64,000 nucleotides of DNA, taken from assembly GCA_028343435.1 (NCBI GenBank), contig JAOLYM010000003.1, positions 18,577 through 82,576 of the forward strand, in the 5' to 3' direction. A program made the position numbers and the translations under genes. This document shows, in pieces, positions 55,148-63,358 of the stretch. The stretch is from Candidatus Nitrosopelagicus sp. GTDB taxonomy: Archaea > Thermoproteota > Nitrososphaeria > Nitrososphaerales > Nitrosopumilaceae. The notes under the pieces are model-generated. The model was not told the DNA's origin and made no database searches. It saw nothing but the letters and a program-made list of their open reading frames with translations. Positions within the stretch are counted from its first letter, which is position 1; every line of letters starts with the position of its first letter.

Positions 55148-55699
55148 CTAAGGAGTGGTAAATACTTCGGTACCTTTCTCTTCTGTCTGAAATATTATTG
55201 CTTTATGTGATTCTAACAGTTGATTTAGGAATCTATCCCTTAGATTTTGATTTATTTGACTAACTTCGAATGAGCAGAGGAAATTACCGTTAATTTTTTC
55301 AAAACCGTCATCTACACATTGTTCAATTTCAGCCATTCTGTCAGTTTTTTCTTCAGTATTGAAGTCAAAATAATGGGTGGATATCACTCTAATTTTGGCC
55401 TCTTCAGGAAGTCCTTCAACCTTATCTAATATCATTTTTGAATAGTCTTCAAATGCCTCCGGTATTTCGACAATATGGAGGAGCTCGTTATTTTCCGTAT
55501 TAATTCCAAATCCTTTCATTTCATCTAAAATTTTCTGAGGTTTCTGAGTCGTGTAAAAACAATGTTGTCCATTTTCTAGTCCTTTTTTGATAAAATTATA
55601 CTCTGTTTCTTTTGTTTCATTATTGCCATCGTGAAATAGAACTATGTGAGTATGGTCTAATTCTTCTAAAAAATCATTTGCATTAATTCCCTCTGACAT
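55148..55699 (-). CDS. MEDS-like sensory domain protein
   Basis: 183 residues. HTHIVLFHDGNNETKETEY, FIKKGLENGQHCFYTT and the late RDRFLNQLLESH block match the MEDS (DcmR-type) sensor domain, proposed to bind small organic ligands. No DNA-binding or kinase part. Start ATG 55699 with a TTTATTAG box about 26 bases upstream and a 16-bp palindrome at 55734 beyond it. Confidence 0.75.
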   Translation of the reverse strand: MSEGINANDFLEELDHTHIVLFHDGNNETKETEYNFIKKGLENGQHCFYTTQKPQKILDEMKGFGINTENNELLHIVEIPEAFEDYSKMILDKVEGLPEEAKIRVISTHYFDFNTEEKTDRMAEIEQCVDDGFEKINGNFLCSFEVSQINQNLRDRFLNQLLESHKAIIFQTEEKGTEVFTTP

Positions 55700-55733
55700 G
55701 AGGACTTTTACCTCTCACATCTAATAAACCAAC

Positions 55734-55749
55734 ACTCACCATGGTGAGT
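55734..55749. promoter_or_regulatory. 16-bp perfect palindrome in a divergent promoter
   Basis: ACTCACCATGGTGAGT is fully symmetric. It lies 35-50 bases upstream of the MEDS-like gene and ~58 bases before the zinc-finger ORF on the other strand, outside both TATA boxes. The half ATGGTGAGT recurs at 58091-58099 in another promoter of the cluster. Confidence 0.55.
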
Positions 55750-55806
55750 TTTTTAGTACTTATCACAATTCATCAGCCTTTATAATGAAAATTCGGTCAA
55801 TTGAAT

Positions 55807-55962
55807 ATGTTAACTGACCCTGAAGTCGATTGCGTCTTTTGTGACAAATCCGTATTTGATCACTCTAATTTTGAAACAAGAGAATGTCTCTCAAAACACC
55901 TTCAAGTCCAAAAAATTCTACAAAGTGCATTAGAAGAAAATCCTCATCTCAGCTTCCCTTAA
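55807..55962 (+). CDS. Small zinc-finger protein, 51 residues
   Basis: The sequence has C9-V-F-C12, H19, C27 and H31 (CVFCDKSVFDH, RECLSKHLQV), a C2HC-type finger followed by an amphipathic helix. CTTTATAATG about 25 bases upstream of the ATG is a proper TATA box. It is divergent from the MEDS gene across the palindrome. It could be a small DNA- or protein-binding regulator. Confidence 0.72.
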   Translation: MLTDPEVDCVFCDKSVFDHSNFETRECLSKHLQVQKILQSALEENPHLSFP

Positions 55963-56010
55963 TTCTAATACATATTTTCTTTATTTTTAATAAAAAAACT
56001 AATTTTTAAT

Positions 56011-57480
56011 TTATGTGAAATCCGTATTATACACGGGTCTTGCCCCGCTTGGAACTTCTGCTCCGGCAGATTCTTTGACCGATTCACCCCTTGCCTGGTA
56101 AACCCTAACTTTGTGAAATACGTTATGAGATGAGAATATTGCCAATCCTGCAAATGCAGCTCCTATGAAGTTCCTTAATGTCACGTCTATACTTGGTTCT
56201 GCACCTATTACCGACATTTGGAATACAACGTAAAAGTTATCAAATAACCAAAACGCCAAAGTTACCCATGATAATAGTCCTCCAATGAGATATCCTAATC
56301 GTGCTTTTTGCCTTACAAATAAAATTGCAAAAATAATTGCAACATACCATATTGCTGACCCAAATAACCATGAAATTTCCCAAACATCTGTTCTATCATC
56401 CATCCAATAGTATGTGGAACCGATAATTGCCATGGCACAAAGTGAAATCAAAAGTAATTTCTGATTAACTTTGTATGATGTCTTTTCTTCAGGCAATTTT
56501 CCAATAGGTTTGAATGCTACTGCCTCATCTCTGGCTTCTTTTATTGCTTCAGTCATATGCTTGAGGTTTATTGGAACTAATTCATCAATGCTGTTGTCTT
56601 TAACATAAGAATCATGTACCAAACTATCTACTAGTGGTCTTGCTAATGATGCTTTTACCGGCGTTACTAAATCAATCCAGTATGATGATAATCTTGGAGT
56701 CAAAAATGGTATCTGTATGATGTTTAGATTTCGATTAATTATTGATGAATACAGTCTCATCATCTGTTCATATGTCATTTTATCTGGTCCTCCTATTTCC
56801 AATGTCTTTCCTGCAGTCATGGGATTTTTCATAACCCCAACCAAATAATCTACAACATTATCTACTGCGATTGGTTGTGTTGTTGATTTAACCCATTTTG
56901 GACATACCATTAGTGGTAATCTTTCTACTAGATATCTGAGCATTGCATAAGAGCCACCTTCTGCTCCTACTATAACGGATGCTCTTAATTCTGTCACAGG
57001 AATATTGCCTGATGCTAAAATTTTACCAACTTCGTGCCTGCTTCTCATATGCTTTGATAATTCTAAACTCTCATTAACTAAACCTCCTAGGTAGATTATC
57101 CTCTTTACTCCTGCATCTTCTGCAGCTTTAAGAAAATTCTGAGCCTGTAACTTTTCTCTATCTGCAAATTTCTCCCATTCTTTTTTTGAACCCTCCATTG
57201 AATGTAGGAGATAAAATGCTGTTTCTATCCCCTTCAGTGCTTTAGTTAATGAATTCATTTCAAATGCATCGGCTGCAACAAATTTAATATTTTCTGCGTC
57301 CGGATATTTTGATCTGGACATTGCAGTAACTTTGTAACCTGTTTTGGCTAATCTCTCGAGTAATTTTTTTCCGATGAAACCCGTTGCACCTGTTACTAGA
57401 ATTGAATAATCTTTTGTGTCTGCATTTTCTTTTAATGCTGCCATTTTCTCTAATCTGCTTGAACTAGCCTGTTGACTCAT
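56011..57480 (-). CDS. NAD(P)-dependent epimerase/dehydrogenase with membrane C-terminus
   Basis: 489 residues. Residues ~25-320 are an extended SDR of the NmrA/YesF type: ILVTGATGFIGKKLLERLAKTGYKVTAMSRS, FYLLHSMEG, YLGGLVNES and ELRASVIVG. The usual YxxxK is not obvious, so redox activity is uncertain. Residues ~345-470 hold four membrane helices in which DRTDVWEISWLFGSAIWYV and WVTLAFWLFDNFYVV are notable. The fusion resembles SDR-DUF2867/DoxX-like proteins. The gene at 57485 lies four bases upstream. Confidence 0.85.
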   Translation of the reverse strand: MSQQASSSRLEKMAALKENADTKDYSILVTGATGFIGKKLLERLAKTGYKVTAMSRSKYPDAENIKFVAADAFEMNSLTKALKGIETAFYLLHSMEGSKKEWEKFADREKLQAQNFLKAAEDAGVKRIIYLGGLVNESLELSKHMRSRHEVGKILASGNIPVTELRASVIVGAEGGSYAMLRYLVERLPLMVCPKWVKSTTQPIAVDNVVDYLVGVMKNPMTAGKTLEIGGPDKMTYEQMMRLYSSIINRNLNIIQIPFLTPRLSSYWIDLVTPVKASLARPLVDSLVHDSYVKDNSIDELVPINLKHMTEAIKEARDEAVAFKPIGKLPEEKTSYKVNQKLLLISLCAMAIIGSTYYWMDDRTDVWEISWLFGSAIWYVAIIFAILFVRQKARLGYLIGGLLSWVTLAFWLFDNFYVVFQMSVIGAEPSIDVTLRNFIGAAFAGLAIFSSHNVFHKVRVYQARGESVKESAGAEVPSGARPVYNTDFT

Positions 57481-57484
57481 TTTA

Positions 57485-57844
57485 TCACTCTTTGTCTAAT
57501 TTGCGAAGTTCTTTGAGATCTACAATCTCTATGTCTTTACTCAATGTAACTAAAGATGATAATTTTGGTTTAGCATTTTTGCCCATTTTAAGGACTAGTT
57601 TATTTTTATGTAATATCTCAAGTGTAACATTCTCCTTTTTTAGGATTTTACCAATATGTTTAGCCTCGGTAAGTTGTTTTAGAAGGCTCATTTTTCCAGG
57701 AATTTTTGTAGGAAGATGTGCGATATTTATTCTTCTTATATCTCCTTTTGAGGAAAATTCAATGGCTGTGCCATCTTTATCACTTATGGATAAATCTCCG
57801 CTACGGAGGTAAAGTAAAAAATTGGCAGGAAGGTCGCTTTTCAT
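57485..57844 (-). CDS. Hypothetical basic protein, 119 residues
   Basis: Beta-rich N-terminal half (NFLLYLRSGDLSISDKDG, TAIEFSSKGDIRRINIAHLP) and a Lys-rich C-terminal half. No family recognised. Tight spacing to the SDR gene downstream (four bases) and to the 62-residue gene upstream (16 bases) makes a three-gene operon. Confidence 0.72.
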   Translation of the reverse strand: MKSDLPANFLLYLRSGDLSISDKDGTAIEFSSKGDIRRINIAHLPTKIPGKMSLLKQLTEAKHIGKILKKENVTLEILHKNKLVLKMGKNAKPKLSSLVTLSKDIEIVDLKELRKLDKE

Positions 57845-57860
57845 TTCGTATCAATCCTGA

Positions 57861-58049
57861 TTAGGTTTTTGTTGTGATAGTCAATCCGCCTGTTAGCACA
57901 ACTGTTCCAGTTGAAACTTTTTTACCATTTCTGTCTACCATTCCGCTAAGTTCTAACTTATCGAATTTGTATGAAATGGCTGCGTGCTTTGCAGTTAGTT
58001 TATCAAAAACTTCTGCCAGGAGACTTGCCCATTCTTGTTCTTCTGTCAT
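57861..58049 (-). CDS. Hypothetical 62-residue protein
   Basis: MTEEQEWASLLAEVFDKLTAKHAAISYKF suggests an N-terminal helix, followed by a short beta-rich stretch ending GGLTITTKT. It leads the operon with the unknown 119-residue and SDR genes. A CTTTAATATC box ~25 bases upstream and a cluster of TAGTG elements beyond it form its promoter. Confidence 0.7.
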   Translation of the reverse strand: MTEEQEWASLLAEVFDKLTAKHAAISYKFDKLELSGMVDRNGKKVSTGTVVLTGGLTITTKT

Positions 58050-58068
58050 AATGGACTTTGAAATGTAA

Positions 58069-58182
58069 TGATATTAAAGCCTAGTGCCCTATGGTGAGTC
58101 TAGTGCCTAATGTTTACCACTAGAAATGAAATAATACTAATACTTACCACTATACATACCCTAGTGCATAACCCATAAATAC
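58069..58182. promoter_or_regulatory. Divergent promoter with clustered TAGTG-type elements
   Basis: TATA boxes lie at ~58069-58078 (minus) and ~58174-58182 (plus). Next to the first are TAGTGCC (58082), ATGGTGAGT (58091), TAGTGCCTAA (58101) and TTACCACTA (58114). Next to the second are TTACCACTA (58144) and TAGTGCATAA (58162). The repeats sit directly upstream of each TATA box, where activators or repressors act. Confidence 0.55.
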
Positions 58183-58204
58183 AATAAATTAAAAAAACTG
58201 TTTA

Positions 58205-58786
58205 ATGAGCACTACACAATCACTTCCAAGTAAGATCGCATTGATGAAGGGCGGAATCGGAGCAGGCCTAATGGGTGGCTTTGCATTATTCTCATCATTC
58301 TTTGCAATCGATCAAATGTTAGATATCCCAGCAGGAACATTCTACAAAACTATCGGTATCACAATGGGCGTAGATGAAGGATTAGCAATTGCAATGGGCT
58401 TTATGGCACATATGGGCGTTGCAGCATTGATTGGAGCTATGTACTTTTTGGCTTCAAACATTTGGAGATTCTTCAGATTGGTAACAGTCCCAAAAGCAAT
58501 AATTACTGGTGTTTGGACTGGGCTAATTGTTTTCACAATAGCATTCTTACCAATTCACATGTTCGTAATGACTCCAATGATGGAGGTAGAATTGATAATT
58601 ACTGACGTATCTCAATTTGACTTGGAACAACAAAAAGCATTAGCAACTTTGTTGTATGAAAGCGACAAAATTTACATCAATGCATTGATTCTTCATGTAA
58701 TATACGGAGGAATCGCAGGATTCATTGGAGGTTGCATAATGCATGACGACTACAAAGGAGTGAAAAGGATTGCAGGATTCTGGTAA
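58205..58786 (+). CDS. Membrane protein, about four TM segments
   Basis: 193 residues. Hydrophobic segments at about 14-36, 62-84, 97-118 and 160-178. Notable polar-in-membrane residues include MAHMGVAALIGAMYF and HVIYGGIAGFIGGCIMHDD. Codons are fairly GC-rich, which may mean high expression. Family not recognised. The next gene overlaps its end by 17 bases. Confidence 0.75.
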   Translation: MSTTQSLPSKIALMKGGIGAGLMGGFALFSSFFAIDQMLDIPAGTFYKTIGITMGVDEGLAIAMGFMAHMGVAALIGAMYFLASNIWRFFRLVTVPKAIITGVWTGLIVFTIAFLPIHMFVMTPMMEVELIITDVSQFDLEQQKALATLLYESDKIYINALILHVIYGGIAGFIGGCIMHDDYKGVKRIAGFW

Positions 58787-59141
58787 CGATAACGAGAGAA
58801 GTCAAAAACTCGAAGGCATGTATAATGCTTTCATGCAAGACGTCTCAAAGTTATTTCCAAAGACCGATTCAAACCTACTACTCAATGTAATGGCTTTGGA
58901 AAGAAAATTCCCCGACATGATGCCGCATGTGCATCTAGAGGTAATCTTTCCAAAGGGTACAAACGTCGATTTGCCAAAATATGAGATTACTGAAAAGTAT
59001 CACGTTCAAGCAGCAACTCACAGATGGGACAAGAACATACTTGTTGTAACTGGAATGATGAATGTAAACACTATTGCAGAGATTGCAGACCATAAAACTG
59101 TGGAAAAGATAACCGGCACAGCTAACGCAGCCTTTTATTAA
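58770..59141 (+). CDS. Hypothetical soluble protein coupled to the membrane protein
   Basis: 123 residues. The TTG start is supported by a Shine-Dalgarno-like GGAG at 58757-58760, nine bases upstream; an ATG at residue 17 (MYNAFMQDV) is an alternative. MMPHVHLEVIFPKG and YHVQAATHRWDKNILVVTGMMN are conserved-looking blocks, but no family is recognised. Overlap with the preceding gene implies coordinated production. Confidence 0.68.
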   Translation: MQDSGNDNERSQKLEGMYNAFMQDVSKLFPKTDSNLLLNVMALERKFPDMMPHVHLEVIFPKGTNVDLPKYEITEKYHVQAATHRWDKNILVVTGMMNVNTIAEIADHKTVEKITGTANAAFY

Positions 59142-59206
59142 AATCCCTTTTTTCTATTTATTTTATTTTCAATTACCATTATATTTGATCATTTTTGGCA
59201 AACTTT

Positions 59207-59584
59207 ATGGCACAGAAAAATGAATTGGATACTCTAATTAAAAAAATTGGTAAACTACACAAAAAGATTCGTTTTGTTGCAATCATTCATAAAAATGGGA
59301 AAATATTAAAAACCGAAATGCGAGATGAAGTCCCATCATTACTTAAGACAAAAAATGAAGAAAAATTTTGTAAGGATGTAACTGTACGTAGAAAGATGAG
59401 AGAGGAGTTTGATAAATCATTGGGTAAAGTAAGATTTGTGAATGTTGAACGTGAGAATATATCTCAAATAGTTATGTATGCAAAAACAAAATCTTTGTTT
59501 GTTACAGTAGAGCCTGAAATTTCTATCACTGATAAAACCAAAATCATATCCCAAATTAAAAAACTCACTGCTAATTTAAAATGA
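59207..59584 (+). CDS. Hypothetical protein, roadblock-like
   Basis: 125 residues from the ATG ~25 bases after TTATATTTG (59179-59187). The pattern IRFVAIIHKNGKILKTEM, then VRFVNVERENISQIVMYA and LFVTVEP resembles the roadblock/LC7 fold in a form common to Thaumarchaeota (possibly DUF6659). Its stop overlaps the next gene (ATGA). Confidence 0.68.
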   Translation: MAQKNELDTLIKKIGKLHKKIRFVAIIHKNGKILKTEMRDEVPSLLKTKNEEKFCKDVTVRRKMREEFDKSLGKVRFVNVERENISQIVMYAKTKSLFVTVEPEISITDKTKIISQIKKLTANLK

Positions 59585-59853
59585 AAATTTTAATTGATGA
59601 AATGGATGATGGCATGGATGATCGTCTAATTCAGCTTGGATATGATGCGTATAGTGTAAAAAAACTCCGAGTTGAGGGTAAGAAGCTCCATACTGATTAT
59701 TCGGTTATTAATTATGCAAAAGAAAATGGAATGATTTTGGTTACCCGAGATACTGAAAGTGGTCAAGCATGTGAAGAAAATGGCTTACCATGTATACTGC
59801 TGGACAATAATGAAATTTTTAAAATTGTTACTCAAAAACTGAAAAATTTCTAA
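59581..59853 (+). CDS. PIN-like DUF5615 protein
   Basis: 90 residues. MKILIDEMDD, LGYDAYSVKKL, DYSVINYAKENGMILVTRDTESG and the final strand match DUF5615/Mut7-C-like PIN domains, with three acids placed for metal binding (D6, D56-like, E near 59). Possibly an RNase. No antitoxin-like neighbour is evident; the upstream protein overlaps by four bases. Confidence 0.78.
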   Translation: MKILIDEMDDGMDDRLIQLGYDAYSVKKLRVEGKKLHTDYSVINYAKENGMILVTRDTESGQACEENGLPCILLDNNEIFKIVTQKLKNF

Positions 59854-59887
59854 CTAAATTATTATTCAACCTTTTTCTACTGAAGAT

Positions 59888-60142
59888 ATGAAAACTTGTG
59901 ACAGTCGTGGCACCTCCTACATGAATGGAAATTCATATGAAGATTGTAAAAAAATTGCAGAGGGCATTAATACAAAATTAAAACCGCTCATAACTGATAA
60001 TGACTCTATGTCTTGGATACAATTATCTGAAGAAGTGAATCATGATGAACTTGTATACAAATTAGTTCTGAAATATTTACGTCGAGACGGATTTGATATT
60101 GGAAATATTGATAATCCTCAAATCACTGTAAAATCTAACTAA
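59888..60142 (+). CDS. Hypothetical 84-residue protein
   Basis: Short polar protein: CDSRGTSYMNGNSYEDCKK near the start, then a helical stretch including LVYKLVLKYLRRDGFDI. A TATA-like AAATTATTATT lies ~25 bases upstream. No known family. The last eight bases overlap the convergent membrane-protein gene. Confidence 0.6.
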   Translation: MKTCDSRGTSYMNGNSYEDCKKIAEGINTKLKPLITDNDSMSWIQLSEEVNHDELVYKLVLKYLRRDGFDIGNIDNPQITVKSN

Positions 60143-60947
60143 TATTATTTTGAGATTTCAGTATTCTTCTAGATATGATAAATGGCGTCAAAATCAATAT
60201 TGGTATTGTGATCACAATGAATAGAGTTTGCAGTTCTGTAATTGCAATTGTAAATGTAACGGCACTTGTTGCACCGATAAATAATGATAAAAATGATCCA
60301 ACACATGTGGGACATGCTATGAATAATCCTGTTGCTGCACCTATACTTCCCAGACCTCCTGTCTTTTTTGCAATTGAAATTGCATTAACTGCTAATGCGG
60401 TATTTACTGCAACAAGATACGATACTATAATCTGTAATAATAGATTAATTGGAACAATGTTTATTCCAACATGTTCTGTTAGGTATGCGACAAATTTTGG
60501 CATATATCCTGGAGGTCCACAACACGGTGTTACATGTGCTGAAGGGACATCTGCTCCATAATGATATGAAAATACGACTTCTGGTTGATATACCAAAATT
60601 CCTGAAGTCATTGAAAAAAACACCCCGTAAATGATGAATGTCACGATGAATGTTTTTTTGGCTTTACTTCCAAGTGTATTATTACAAATCATGGATAATG
60701 CTGTTGTATTTCCTGTTGCTGCAACTCTTTTTTGAAATTTGCGAAGCCCTACTCCAATCATCCCAACCGAAATTGCAAATAGTACATAAAATGCTACTCC
60801 TAATCTTTGAATTGATTGAACTGCATCTGGTGTAATTTCTTGATATTCAAATCTAACATAGATCAAAAATAAAATTCCAATTGAGATGAATCCTAAAATG
60901 ATTAATTTTTTATCATTTTGACCACCTTTGGTAGTCTCTGTTTTCAT
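60135..60947 (-). CDS. Polytopic membrane protein with Cys motifs
   Basis: 270 residues, about seven membrane segments. After the third, an outer loop carries HVTPCCGPPGYMP, and a later helix has FIACPTCVGSFLSLFIGATS. The paired CC and CPTC suggest copper or redox chemistry. It looks like a protein conserved in marine Thaumarchaeota without assigned role. Confidence 0.75.
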   Translation of the reverse strand: MKTETTKGGQNDKKLIILGFISIGILFLIYVRFEYQEITPDAVQSIQRLGVAFYVLFAISVGMIGVGLRKFQKRVAATGNTTALSMICNNTLGSKAKKTFIVTFIIYGVFFSMTSGILVYQPEVVFSYHYGADVPSAHVTPCCGPPGYMPKFVAYLTEHVGINIVPINLLLQIIVSYLVAVNTALAVNAISIAKKTGGLGSIGAATGLFIACPTCVGSFLSLFIGATSAVTFTIAITELQTLFIVITIPILILTPFIISRRILKSQNNIS

Positions 60948-61007
60948 GTGAGATCTTTTACTTAGTTCATTATATTTTTAACATATGTTCTGCAAGTAAA
61001 TCTGAGA

Positions 61008-61439
61008 ATGGAAATCAATGAAGTTCAAGATCCAGATTATGAAGTAGTCACAATCAGTAATTTAGGTTTTGTAGATCCATACGGAAATGAAGGTCTGGTA
61101 ATTTTACACTCGGATGATAAACGAGAATTTCACATGCGTGCATTTTCTGGTGAGGTATCTAGACATATCGCAAGCTTTCTTGACGGTGATCACGATACTG
61201 TTCCAACAATTTACAAAATGCTTGAAGACATTTGTGAAGCAAATGAGCTATTATTAGTTAAAGTCAAAATTTATGAAAGCGGGGATGCCTTACGTGCGAA
61301 TCTCTATTTGACTGGAAAAAAGGACCTTGTTTTACGAAATTACCGTGCATCTGATGCTGTTGCACTAGCAGTATATTATCAAATTCCTATTCTAGTAAGA
61401 ACTAATATGCTCAAAAGTCCAATCGAAGAGACTACGTAA
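61008..61439 (+). CDS. DUF151 (bifunctional nuclease-like) protein
   Basis: 143 residues. VTISNLGFVDPYGNEGLVILHSDDKREFHMRAFSGEVSRHI, TIYKMLEDICEANELLL and DAVALAVYYQIPILV match the DUF151/BFN domain. Plant members have DNase and RNase activity; archaeal function is unproven. TATATTTTTAAC ~26 bases upstream gives a leaderless start. The stop region overlaps purP by eight bases. Confidence 0.88.
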   Translation: MEINEVQDPDYEVVTISNLGFVDPYGNEGLVILHSDDKREFHMRAFSGEVSRHIASFLDGDHDTVPTIYKMLEDICEANELLLVKVKIYESGDALRANLYLTGKKDLVLRNYRASDAVALAVYYQIPILVRTNMLKSPIEETT

Positions 61440-62523
61440 CAATTTCTTTTATTTTATCTTCTTCTATTGCTCGTTTAATTTCCATTGCTATACGTCGACC
61501 AATTCCAAATGTTGTACCATATTGGTATTTAGTATATGGACTAGTTGTTGCAACAATTGGGTTACCTGGTACTCGAAGTGATACATCGTATACAATCATA
61601 TCCAAGTCTTTTGTGATAACACTTTGAAGTGAAAATGGACCAATAATTCCTGGGGCATATTCTTTCTTAACTGCTCTGACAAATTTATCTCCCATTTTGA
61701 AGACTTTTTCTAATAATGACTCTCTAATACTTGCAGGTGTATGCCCCACCTCGATGTTTTGTAATGGTATGTCCATTTCCAATTGTTGTTTTGCAGGAAG
61801 TGCGTTGTAATCATGAATATTGGTTTGCAATCTTCTTTCTATGCCTATGAAGTCAACTTGATCAGAAATTGGCGTGTGGAAGAAGTTAAAATTTAGATAG
61901 GTCCCAATGGCCAATTCTTCTATACTTGCTTTTTCTAAATCCTTTCTAGCAATCAATCCCTTCTTGATTTTTTCTTCAGATTTTTCTTTATAATCTGCAT
62001 ATGATGTAACTGTGAAAAATGCACGTTCTAATTTTCTATCTTTTTCCATTACTTTGACAATTGCAGGTTTATTGATGGATTTTGGATTCTCAAAGATCTT
62101 TGGATACTTGACACCTGCTTTTTTTAATAAATAATATTGATTTCTTTTATTTTCTCTTTCTTCGGCTTGGAAGAGCTTTCTATTTCCAAAGATTGGAACT
62201 TTTAATTTATTTTCTAATATTTCATATCCAAGATATGCTGTTAGTGAACGATGTGGAACAATAATTGTGTTATTCTCTCTCATTATTTTTTGATTTGCTG
62301 GACTTGCCATATCCTTGAATTTTTTAACAATCTTTATCTCATCTGCAATTCGATTAAATCTTTGATAAGGCACTTCTCTTCCTTTTTGACAATAAACGAC
62401 TGTCTCAAAGTCTTCATCTTTTGCACCATCCATTATTTCTAATGCTGAATGACTTCCTAAAACCCCAATTTTTGGATCTGTGTACTCTGATGCAATCTTT
62501 TGCATCTCAGATCTTTTAATCAT
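61432..62523 (-). CDS. purP: FAICAR synthetase PurP
   Basis: 363 residues. The archaeal ATP-grasp enzyme makes FAICAR from AICAR, formate and ATP in purine synthesis. Markers are IGVLGSHSALEIMDGAKDE at the N-terminus, IIVPHRSLTAYLGY, TYLNFNFFHTPI and the VSLRVPGNPIV segment near the C-terminus. Single gene with its own promoter region upstream. Confidence 0.95.
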   Translation of the reverse strand: MIKRSEMQKIASEYTDPKIGVLGSHSALEIMDGAKDEDFETVVYCQKGREVPYQRFNRIADEIKIVKKFKDMASPANQKIMRENNTIIVPHRSLTAYLGYEILENKLKVPIFGNRKLFQAEERENKRNQYYLLKKAGVKYPKIFENPKSINKPAIVKVMEKDRKLERAFFTVTSYADYKEKSEEKIKKGLIARKDLEKASIEELAIGTYLNFNFFHTPISDQVDFIGIERRLQTNIHDYNALPAKQQLEMDIPLQNIEVGHTPASIRESLLEKVFKMGDKFVRAVKKEYAPGIIGPFSLQSVITKDLDMIVYDVSLRVPGNPIVATTSPYTKYQYGTTFGIGRRIAMEIKRAIEEDKIKEIVT

Positions 62524-62597
62524 AATGCACTGAATAATATTGTAAAATTAAATGCTTCTTTAGAACAGTTTTCTACTTGTAATTTTCTAATTATAAT

Positions 62598-62717
62598 ATG
62601 AGCGTTGAAATGGTTCTAGTTGGAATGATTCTCTTTGGAGGAATGATTGCAGCTGGTGTCAAAGTCTGGTTAAACAGACGAAAAGAATCTGAGCAATTAG
62701 ATGAACCTCAAGCGTAA
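62598..62717 (+). CDS. Single-span membrane microprotein, 39 residues
   Basis: MSVEMVLVGMILFGGMIAAG forms one membrane segment, followed by the basic VWLNRRKESEQLDEPQA tail, obeying the positive-inside rule. It stands alone between purP and ubiX. No clear TATA box at the usual distance. Confidence 0.6.
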   Translation: MSVEMVLVGMILFGGMIAAGVKVWLNRRKESEQLDEPQA

Positions 62718-62763
62718 ATTCTCATATTCAGTTATATTTTGTAAAATCTGATTCAACAAGTAC

Positions 62764-63321
62764 ATGAAACTTGTAATTGGGATAACTGGAAGTACCGGGG
62801 TCATATACGGCATTCGTTTACTAGAGGTTCTAAAGGAAAAAGGAATCGAGACAAATCTTGTAATGTCTGAATGGGCAAAAAAATGTGTCCCAATGGAGAC
62901 TAAACATGACATTGCATATGTTGAATCACTTGCTACCGAAGTAACTGATGAAAACAATATGGCTGCAAATGTTTCAAGTGGAACCCACAAAACTGACGGA
63001 ATGATTGTGATTCCTTGTACCATGAAAACACTTTCAAGTATTGCAAATGGTTATGATGAAACTCTAGTTGCTCGTGCAGCTGGTGTAACCCTAAAAGAGG
63101 TTAGAAAATTAATTCTGGTTGCAAGAGAAACTCCTCTAACTGCAATAAATCTAGAAAATATGTTAAAACTTGCTAGACTCGATGTTGTGATCATGCCTCC
63201 TGTAACTGAATTTTATACAAATCCTACATCAATTGATGCAATGATTGACCATATTGTTGGCAAATGTCTTGATCAATTTGATATTGATCATGATTTGTTT
63301 ACTCGATGGGGAAGCAAATAA
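62764..63321 (+). CDS. ubiX: Flavin prenyltransferase UbiX
   Basis: 185 residues. It attaches a dimethylallyl group to FMN, making the cofactor of UbiD decarboxylases. Signature parts are GITGSTGVIYGIRLLEVL, IPCTMKTLSSIANGYDETLVARAAGVTLKE and the LVARETPL segment. GTTATATTTT ~26 bases upstream is the TATA box. UbiD is not in this window. Confidence 0.95.
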   Translation: MKLVIGITGSTGVIYGIRLLEVLKEKGIETNLVMSEWAKKCVPMETKHDIAYVESLATEVTDENNMAANVSSGTHKTDGMIVIPCTMKTLSSIANGYDETLVARAAGVTLKEVRKLILVARETPLTAINLENMLKLARLDVVIMPPVTEFYTNPTSIDAMIDHIVGKCLDQFDIDHDLFTRWGSK

Positions 63322-63358
63322 CCCAAAAAAATTTACACTAGTTTAATTTTGAGAATTC

